Assembly (NCBI GenBank): GCA_026706815.1 | Contig: JAPOYA010000005.1 | Span: 66,720-130,719 of the forward strand | Source of the DNA: Acidimicrobiaceae bacterium | Lineage (GTDB): Bacteria; Actinomycetota; Acidimicrobiia; Acidimicrobiales; Aldehydirespiratoraceae | Direction of reading: 5' to 3' | DNA length: 64,000 nucleotides | Part shown: in pieces, positions 58,467 to 64,000 of the stretch | Layout of the letters: each line of letters starts with the position of its first letter | Numbering within the stretch: position 1 is the stretch's first letter | Notes under the pieces: generated by a model | What the model saw: the letters and a program-made list of their open reading frames with translations, nothing else | Databases searched by the model: none | What the model was told of the DNA's origin: nothing | Position numbers and translations under genes: made by a program

Positions 58467-59033
58467 ATGACCCGGGCGTTCTCGACCGATCCGCTGGACG
58501 CCGGGATCGTTGAAGAGTTGATCGACCTCGCGCGAAGAGCCCCCTCGGCCGGGAACACCGCCGCGTTGGAGTGGCTGGTTCTCGACACAGCATCCGATGT
58601 GTCGGCGTATTGGGACACCACCCTGCCCCAAGATCGGCGTGTGGACTTCGCGTGGCCTTCTCTGCTGAACGCCCCGGTCATCGTCATCTGCTGGGTCGAC
58701 CCGGAGGCGTATCTTGAGCGTTACAACGAACCCGACAAAGCGCATACGACGCTGGGCGGATCGCTGGACGCGTGGCCTGTTCCATACTGGTTCGTCGATG
58801 GTGGAGCAGCGGTGCAGACCCTGCTTCTGGCTGCACAGGACGCCGGACTGGGGGCGTTGTTCTTCGGGCTGTTCGAACACGAGGCGGCGGTGGGGGAGCG
58901 GTTCGGCGTGCCCTCTTCGTTTCGGGCTGTCGGAGCGGTCGCTCTCGGCCACCGTCGTCTGGACAGGCCCTCGAAAAGCCGCCGCCGCCGCCGGCGTGCT
59001 CTTGCCGAGGTCATTCACCGCGCCAGGTGGTGA
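58467..59033 (+). CDS. Nitroreductase-family protein
   Basis: The 188-residue flavin-binding protein has the nitroreductase helix DAGIVEELIDLARRAPSAGNT, LLNAPVIVICWVDP, and FVDGGAAVQTLLLAAQDAGLG with the FMN contacts. The substrate is unknown. The ATG at 58467 probably is not the true start: the upstream in-frame codons read NDSGFAAIVRRRRMTRAF, the usual family N-terminus. The only plausible start there is CTG at 58425, overlapping the preceding stop as CTGA. The C-terminus ends in a basic Arg run. Confidence 0.85.
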   Translation: MTRAFSTDPLDAGIVEELIDLARRAPSAGNTAALEWLVLDTASDVSAYWDTTLPQDRRVDFAWPSLLNAPVIVICWVDPEAYLERYNEPDKAHTTLGGSLDAWPVPYWFVDGGAAVQTLLLAAQDAGLGALFFGLFEHEAAVGERFGVPSSFRAVGAVALGHRRLDRPSKSRRRRRRALAEVIHRARW

Positions 59034-59155
59034 GGCTGGATTGCGTAGGACCCGCATCTGCGCGTGTTGTTTGCCGCCGCAGTTGGTGTCTTCAGAGGCG
59101 CATAGATAACCTCGGCAGCGTTCTGCAGTGTGACACCCCGCATCGGAGGGCCTCG

Positions 59156-59563
59156 ATGGAAGCGGACAACCCAGCCCAGATCCCGTTGGTCAGCTATTTG
59201 CGGCTGGGTTCACGTCCGCACCTCATAGCCAACGAATGCACCAACTGCGGAGCTCGCTTCTTCGACCGGCGCAACGCCTGCGCACAGTGCGGCAAGCGGG
59301 AGTTCACCGAAGTCCAGGTCGAGAACGGCGCCACATTGAAGGCCTTCACGATCGTACACCGGGCGGCTCCCGGGATTCCCGCGCCGTACGTGTCGGCGAT
59401 CGTCGAAACTGAAGACGGCACCTCGGTGCGCTCCAATGTGGTCGATTGCGATCCCGATCCCGAGGTGGTGCAGCTGGGCATGAGGCTGAAGCTCACCACC
59501 TATCCCATCGGCACTGACGACGACGGCACTGAAGCGATCGCCTTCGGTTACCGGCCCGCCTGA
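59156..59563 (+). CDS. DUF35 OB-fold/zinc-ribbon protein, thiolase partner
   Basis: The 135-residue protein has a rubredoxin-like zinc knuckle (CTNCGARFFDRRNACAQCGK, four Cys) followed by an OB-fold (ATLKAFTIVHRAAPGIPAP, VRSNVVDCDPD). DUF35 proteins are accessory subunits of thiolase-like and ketosteroid-side-chain enzymes, and the thiolase gene follows 26 bases later. The ATG at 59156 has CGGAGGG 5 bases upstream. The frame is open further upstream without a better start. Confidence 0.87.
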   Translation: MEADNPAQIPLVSYLRLGSRPHLIANECTNCGARFFDRRNACAQCGKREFTEVQVENGATLKAFTIVHRAAPGIPAPYVSAIVETEDGTSVRSNVVDCDPDPEVVQLGMRLKLTTYPIGTDDDGTEAIAFGYRPA

Positions 59564-59589
59564 GCCCACGAACAGAAAGCACCCCGGAG

Positions 59590-60855
59590 ATGGCTCCAAC
59601 AGAACACTCGAAAGCACCCGAATCAACGCCCGGGCCATCTGCGGGCAGGATCAGCGATGACAGCGTGTGGATCCTGGGAACCAACATGACCCGATTCGGA
59701 CGCTACCCCGACAAAGACGCGGTCGATCTGGCCGCGGAGGCGTCAATGGCCGCCCTGGACGACGGCAGCGTCACGATCCATGACATGGATGTGCTGGCCG
59801 CAGGATCGTTGTTCAATGCGTCTAACGGGATGGGGCAGCGCATCCAGAAGCAGATCGGCCAAACCGGTATTCCGGTGTTCAACGTCACCAACGCCTGTGC
59901 AACCGGCGCCACCGCCCTGCGGGCCGTCTATCTCTCGATCAGAGCAGGCGAGGCCGATATGGGCTTGGCTGTCGGCGTTGAGCAGATGGGCAAGATGGGC
60001 CTGCTGGGAGCAGCGGGCGCCAAGAAGGAGAAAAAGGTCTTCGAGCCTTCCGGTCGTTACGGCGCGGTCACCGGAATAGACGGCTACATCGGCACTGAGG
60101 GCATGCCGGGAGTCTTCGCTCAGGCGGGGATGGAGTACGCCAACGATTGCGACGGCGTCGGCTTCGAGCAGTTCGCCCGAGTGGCTTACAAGAACCATCT
60201 GCATTCCACGCTCAACCCGTTGGCGCAGTATCGCAAAGAGTTCACCATGGAAGAGATCATGGCCTCGCCGACGATGAGCTACCCCAACACCCTGCTGATG
60301 TGCTGCCCGACCGGGGACGGGGCGGCCGCGGCCGTGCTGATCTCGGGCCAACGGCTCAAGGGCATGCCCACGGAGGTCCGTCGGCGCGCGGTCAAGATTT
60401 CCGCTTCTGTGCTGACGTCAGACCCCTACACCGAATCGAGTCAGGTACAGCCCGACGTCAACACTTTGACCCGCAACGCGGCGGCCAAGGCCTACGAGAC
60501 CGCTGGTGTAGCCCCAGAAGACCTGGACCTGGTCGAACTGCACGACTGCTTCGCCACGGCGGAGTTGATCCACTACGACAACCTCGGTCTGTGCGAGCGC
60601 GGCGGCGCAGGCGACTTCATTGACTCGGGCGCCCCGTTCCGCGACGGAACGACGCCGGTCAACGTGTCCGGAGGTTTGATCTCCAAGGGCCATCCCATCG
60701 GCGCCACCGGCGTGGCCAATGTCTATGAGGTCACAACCCACCTTCGCGGTGAAGCCGAAGACAGGCAGATACCGGACGCCAAGGTCGGACTGGCGCATGT
60801 CATCGGTTTGGGGTCGGCGTGTGGTATCCATATCCTGGAGAAGGCTGCCGTCTGA
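59590..60855 (+). CDS. Thiolase-family acyl-CoA acyltransferase (SCP-x/lipid-transfer type)
   Basis: The 421-residue thiolase-superfamily protein has the nucleophile Cys in VTNACATGATALRAVYLSI, the second-site HDCFATAELIHYDNLG, and SKGHPIGATGVANVYEV with the catalytic His. The N-terminal 25 residues are a low-complexity extension, and the AAGAKKEKKVFEPSGRYGAV segment is typical of the SCP-x/ketoacyl thiolase-like group that pairs with DUF35 proteins. It should cleave or form a beta-ketoacyl-CoA; the natural acyl chain is unknown. It forms a two-gene unit with DUF35. Confidence 0.87.
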   Translation: MAPTEHSKAPESTPGPSAGRISDDSVWILGTNMTRFGRYPDKDAVDLAAEASMAALDDGSVTIHDMDVLAAGSLFNASNGMGQRIQKQIGQTGIPVFNVTNACATGATALRAVYLSIRAGEADMGLAVGVEQMGKMGLLGAAGAKKEKKVFEPSGRYGAVTGIDGYIGTEGMPGVFAQAGMEYANDCDGVGFEQFARVAYKNHLHSTLNPLAQYRKEFTMEEIMASPTMSYPNTLLMCCPTGDGAAAAVLISGQRLKGMPTEVRRRAVKISASVLTSDPYTESSQVQPDVNTLTRNAAAKAYETAGVAPEDLDLVELHDCFATAELIHYDNLGLCERGGAGDFIDSGAPFRDGTTPVNVSGGLISKGHPIGATGVANVYEVTTHLRGEAEDRQIPDAKVGLAHVIGLGSACGIHILEKAAV

Positions 60856-60889
60856 GTTGATCCGGGGGCAGTGGGCAGCGAGCCGCAAC

Positions 60890-63739
60890 ATGACGCTGCG
60901 AGTCGCTGTCACACCGCATCGCGATGCAGAGGGCGAGGCGGTCGTGGCCTCGGCCCCCCTCGTCGGGGTCACCGGACTCGTAGACTGTCGCGTCTCTCGG
61001 ATCTATCACCTTGCGTCGGAGGGCGAGCTGAGCGACGCCGGCGTCGAGCGGCTGTGTCGTGAAGTGCTGGTCGATCCGGTCGTCGCCCAATACTGCACGG
61101 GTGAGGCGGCCCCGGCTGAGGGCCGCGCGATAGAGGTCGCGGCGCTCGCGGGAGTCACTGACGTCGAAGCAAGAGAGCTCGAGCGCGCGGCACGGCAACT
61201 GGGGCTGGGGGAATTGCGAGTCTCGACGGCGATCCGCTACGACCTGATCGGAGATCTCGACGACAACGCGGTGGCTGCCATCACCAGGCGGCTGCTGGCC
61301 AACGACACCATCGAGCAGTCATGTGAAGGCAGCTTGCCGCCGACTTTTGCGGCCCAAGCCTCAGCGGAAGCCAAGGTTGAATCGGTGCCGCTCAGCAACC
61401 TCAGCGACGCTGAACTCGAGATTTTGAGCACCGAGAGGGTGCTCTCGCTCGACGTCGGCGAGATGCGCGTGATCCAGGCCTATTTCGACGGCGTCGGCCG
61501 AGACCCGACCGATGCGGAGCTCGAGACACTGGCCCAGACCTGGTCTGAGCACTGTGTGCACAAGACCTTTCGGGCAGCGATCGAGCTGACCCACATCTCG
61601 GCCGACGGCGCCAGGAGTGTGACCCGCCACGACGGCTTGTTGGCGGCTCTGCGCGAAGTGACCGAGGAACTCGACCCGTGGTGGCTTCGCTCCGCGTTTG
61701 TCGATGACGCTGGAATCATCGCCTTCGACGACGAGCACGATCTCGCCTTCAAGGTTGAAACCCACAATCACCCGTCCGCCCTTGAGCCCTTCGGCGGCGC
61801 CAACACCGGGGTGGGTGGAGTGGTGCGCGACATTCTGGGAGTCTCGGCCCGCCCCATAGCCTGCACGAACGTTCTGTGTTTCGGTCCAGCCGATCTGCCC
61901 GATGAGCGGTTGATGACAGGTGTGCTGCACCCCAGGCGCATTCGTGATGGAGTGGTGGCCGGAATCGCCGACTACGGCAACAAGCTGGGCCTGCCGACCG
62001 TCAACGGCGCGGTTGTGTACCACGATGGATATATCGGCAATCCGCTGGTGTACTGCGGTGCATTGGGGCTGTTGCGCCACGGTTCGCATCCCACCGAGGC
62101 GCGCGTCGGCGACCGGGTTGTGGCCATCGGCGGAAGGGTGGGACGAGACGGCATCCACGGCGCCACGTTCTCGTCGGCGACGATGGACGCCTCGACGGCG
62201 GACAAAGTCGGCGCGGCGGTCCAGATCGGCGACCCGATAACCGAAAAAGGCTGCATCGAGGTGGTGGAGCGGGCTTGTCAAGCCGGCTTGTACAACGCCA
62301 TAACCGACTGCGGCGCGGGCGGCTTCTCATCTGCCATAGGCGAGATGGGCGAGGACTTGGGCGTGGAGGTCGACCTCGAAGGCGTGCGCTTGAAGTACCC
62401 GGGCCTGCAGCCCTGGGAGATCTGGTTGTCCGAAGCCCAAGAGCGCATGGTCATGGCCGTCCCCGTCGAGTCGCTGCCCGCTTTGGGGCAGCTTTGCGAC
62501 GACTGGGACGTGGAACTCACCGATCTCGGCAGTTTCACCGGCTCCGGTGACCTCGTGGTTCGACACGGCAGCACACCGGTGATCGAAATGTCCATGGACT
62601 TCCTGCACAACGGTCTGCCACGACGTGAGATGACCGCGACCTGGGTGGACCCGCCGCCCGCGGCCGTGTCCTCGCCCGCGGTCACCGGCCAGACGGTCCT
62701 CGACCTCCTCGCTCACCCCGACGTTGCCAGCAAGGAGGACATTGTGCGCCGCTATGACCATGAGGTCAGGGCGGGGACTGTTGTCCGTCCCTTGGTGGGC
62801 CGCAACGCCGACGGCCCGAGCGATGCTGCGGTGTTGAAGCCACTGGGCACGAACCGCACGCCGTCAGCCGCAGTGTTGAGCAGCGGCCTGTGCCCGCGGG
62901 TCGGCGAGCACGATCCCTATGCGATGGCGCTGCTGGCGCTCGACGAGGCAGTCCGCAATCTCGTCGCCGTCGGCGGCGACCCCGACCGGGTCGCCCTGCT
63001 CGACAATTTCTGTTGGGGAGACCCGACAAGGAGTGATCGTCTCGGCGGCCTGGTGCGCGCCGTGCAGGGCTGCACAGACGGCGCCCGCCGCTACGGGATG
63101 CCGTTCATCTCCGGCAAGGACAGCCTCTTCAATGAGTTCGAGGGGCGGGCAATCCCCCCCACGCTGCTGATCTCGGCACTCGGTCTGGTTCCCGACCTCA
63201 ACTCTGCGATAGATTCAGGCGGCATGGCCGACGGTGACGATCTTTGGCTGGTGGGGCAGGGGAGCGGTTCGCTGGGAGGGTCTGTGGCCGACGCCGTCTA
63301 CGACCTCGGAGCCACCGAAGTCCCCCGCCCGCTCGATGACCCGCTGCCGCGTTATCGAGCCGTGCATTCGGCCATCAAGGCGGGATTGCTGACAGCAGCG
63401 CACGATTGCAGCGATGGAGGAATCGCAGTGGCCGTCGCTGAGATGGCGATCGCCGCGCGCCATGGTGTGGCTGTGACGGTTCCCGCTGATGGATCTGATC
63501 AGTTTGCGGCGCTCGCCAATGAGGGTCCCGGCCGACTGGTGCTGGCAGCGCTGCCCGGGGACCGAGATGCGCTGGGCGAGATCCTGGGCGCTCATGGACG
63601 GCGGATCGGCAAGGTGACTGCTGACAAGCGGATCACTCTGGGAGTCGCGACCCGAAGCATCGGCGCCACTGAGGGCGCCGGCATCGTGGTGGAGCTCCAA
63701 GACGCCGTCGCGGCTTTCACAGGACGATCATCGCCATGA
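60890..63739 (+). CDS. purL: Phosphoribosylformylglycinamidine synthase with two fused PurS-like repeats
   Basis: The 949-residue purine enzyme makes FGAM from FGAR using ammonia from PurQ. Residues about 1-75 and 76-150 are two repeats resembling PurS (each ends RVSxx...EL/DL followed by a helix and TIEQSCEG or VVAQYCTG). The PurL catalytic halves follow, with [49 protein letters not shown] and the later SGKDSLFNE and [17 protein letters not shown]. No glutaminase domain is fused; purQ follows with an ATGA overlap. ATG at 60890 is chosen; an in-frame TTG at 60857 is possible. Confidence 0.9.
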   Translation: MTLRVAVTPHRDAEGEAVVASAPLVGVTGLVDCRVSRIYHLASEGELSDAGVERLCREVLVDPVVAQYCTGEAAPAEGRAIEVAALAGVTDVEARELERAARQLGLGELRVSTAIRYDLIGDLDDNAVAAITRRLLANDTIEQSCEGSLPPTFAAQASAEAKVESVPLSNLSDAELEILSTERVLSLDVGEMRVIQAYFDGVGRDPTDAELETLAQTWSEHCVHKTFRAAIELTHISADGARSVTRHDGLLAALREVTEELDPWWLRSAFVDDAGIIAFDDEHDLAFKVETHNHPSALEPFGGANTGVGGVVRDILGVSARPIACTNVLCFGPADLPDERLMTGVLHPRRIRDGVVAGIADYGNKLGLPTVNGAVVYHDGYIGNPLVYCGALGLLRHGSHPTEARVGDRVVAIGGRVGRDGIHGATFSSATMDASTADKVGAAVQIGDPITEKGCIEVVERACQAGLYNAITDCGAGGFSSAIGEMGEDLGVEVDLEGVRLKYPGLQPWEIWLSEAQERMVMAVPVESLPALGQLCDDWDVELTDLGSFTGSGDLVVRHGSTPVIEMSMDFLHNGLPRREMTATWVDPPPAAVSSPAVTGQTVLDLLAHPDVASKEDIVRRYDHEVRAGTVVRPLVGRNADGPSDAAVLKPLGTNRTPSAAVLSSGLCPRVGEHDPYAMALLALDEAVRNLVAVGGDPDRVALLDNFCWGDPTRSDRLGGLVRAVQGCTDGARRYGMPFISGKDSLFNEFEGRAIPPTLLISALGLVPDLNSAIDSGGMADGDDLWLVGQGSGSLGGSVADAVYDLGATEVPRPLDDPLPRYRAVHSAIKAGLLTAAHDCSDGGIAVAVAEMAIAARHGVAVTVPADGSDQFAALANEGPGRLVLAALPGDRDALGEILGAHGRRIGKVTADKRITLGVATRSIGATEGAGIVVELQDAVAAFTGRSSP

Positions 63740-64000
63740 CCGCACCACCGATCCTCATCGTGCATGCTTCGGGCACTAACCGTGACGGTGATGCAGCGCA
63801 GGCGGTTGAACTGGCCGGCGGAAGTCCTCGCATCGTTCACGTCAACCAACTGCGCCGAGGCGACGTGAAGGTCGGTGACCATGCCGGAGTGTTGATTCCC
63901 GGCGGGTTCTCCTACGGCGACGCACTCGGGGCTGGGCAGAGACTCGCTCTGGAGTTGAGACTGTGGTTCGGACACGAGCTGTCGGAGGTCGTAGCCGCGG
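63736..64000 (+). CDS. purQ: Glutaminase subunit PurQ (partial, runs off the window)
   Basis: The first 88 codons are visible. The product begins [19 protein letters not shown] and contains [20 protein letters not shown], the start of the class I glutamine amidotransferase domain of PurQ; the catalytic Cys lies beyond the window edge. It supplies ammonia to PurL. The 4-base ATGA overlap with purL indicates coupled translation of the two subunits. The usual [13 protein letters not shown] motif here reads [12 protein letters not shown]. Confidence 0.88.
   Translation, partial: MTAPPILIVHASGTNRDGDAAQAVELAGGSPRIVHVNQLRRGDVKVGDHAGVLIPGGFSYGDALGAGQRLALELRLWFGHELSEVVAA

Noticed and set aside
59156-60855. 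DUF35 plus thiolase as the start of a steroid or polyketide gene cluster
   Set aside because: Only these two genes are adjacent, followed at once by purine biosynthesis genes. The distant acyl-CoA ligase at 1994 is unlinked.
1-64000. CRISPR arrays, prophage, insertion sequences, tRNA genes
   Set aside because: I saw no regular spacer-repeat array, integrase, transposase, phage structural gene or cloverleaf-forming sequence in the gaps between genes.

Overview
The window is a gene-dense, GC-rich chromosomal segment with almost no unassigned DNA. The gene set points to Actinomycetota: an mraZ-to-ftsQ/ftsZ cluster without ftsA, followed by sepF and divIVA; an MtrA/MtrB-type two-component pair with a lipoprotein; a PimB-type mannosyltransferase; polyprenol-phosphate mannose synthase; DUF3040; the proteasome activator Bpa; F420-type oxidoreductases; and an RNase P RNA with strong mycobacterial similarity. 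GTG/TTG starts and leaderless -10 motifs fit the same group. The class Acidimicrobiia is my best guess, but that is inference from gene style and not from a marker search.

Layout. 1-9.4 kb: small housekeeping and metabolic genes (a membrane-anchored beta-propeller protein, acyl-CoA ligase, homocysteine S-methyltransferase, F420-type oxidoreductases, cold-shock protein with a clear terminator, a zinc-ribbon coiled-coil protein, ArfB). 9.5-10.6 kb: rnpB on the minus strand, then a collapsed DegT-type aminotransferase remnant and a small membrane protein. 10.6-17.1 kb: trpD, an exonuclease/GIY-YIG fusion, queG, pimB and an SRPBCC gene, an arrangement resembling the M. tuberculosis Rv2185c-Rv2192c neighbourhood. 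17.4-25.7 kb: an AlaC-like aminotransferase, divergent glpK/pfkA, mtrA-mtrB-lipoprotein on the minus strand, ppm1 and DUF3040. 25.7-30.3 kb: a minus-strand moxR-DUF58-transglutaminase operon. 30.5-32.9 kb: ROK kinase, HNH nuclease and a lipoate-ligase-like gene. 33.0-51.8 kb: the division and cell-wall cluster mraZ-rsmH-ftsL-ftsI-murE-mraY-murD-ftsW-murG-murC-murB-ftsQ-ftsZ-yggS-sepF-divIVA-dksA-like-rluD. 51.8-64 kb: Rrf2 regulator, phosphodiesterase, bpa, dnaE, nitroreductase, DUF35/thiolase pair, purL and the start of purQ.

No prophage, IS element, CRISPR array, biosynthetic cluster, tRNA or defence island is visible, and I do not see a wholly new multi-gene system. The most notable signals are small-scale. 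(1) Fourteen genes have a TANNNT hexamer 6-9 bases before the start codon and usually no Shine-Dalgarno, so they look leaderless; in two cases the upstream stop codon TAG is the first half of that hexamer. (2) Short tandem duplications recur exactly over stop codons, including a perfect 17-bp one that breaks an otherwise continuous chain of 4-nt start/stop overlaps in the cell-wall operon. (3) Several proteins lack expected catalytic or metal-binding residues, or carry unusual fusions: a DksA-like protein with an H1-like Lys/Ala tail and a broken zinc finger, TrpD with a rewritten PRPP loop, PurL with two fused PurS-like repeats, a Gfo/Idh/MocA protein without its Lys/His, and a ROK kinase without its zinc motif. 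(4) murF is missing from between murE and mraY, and lspA from between the dksA-like gene and rluD.
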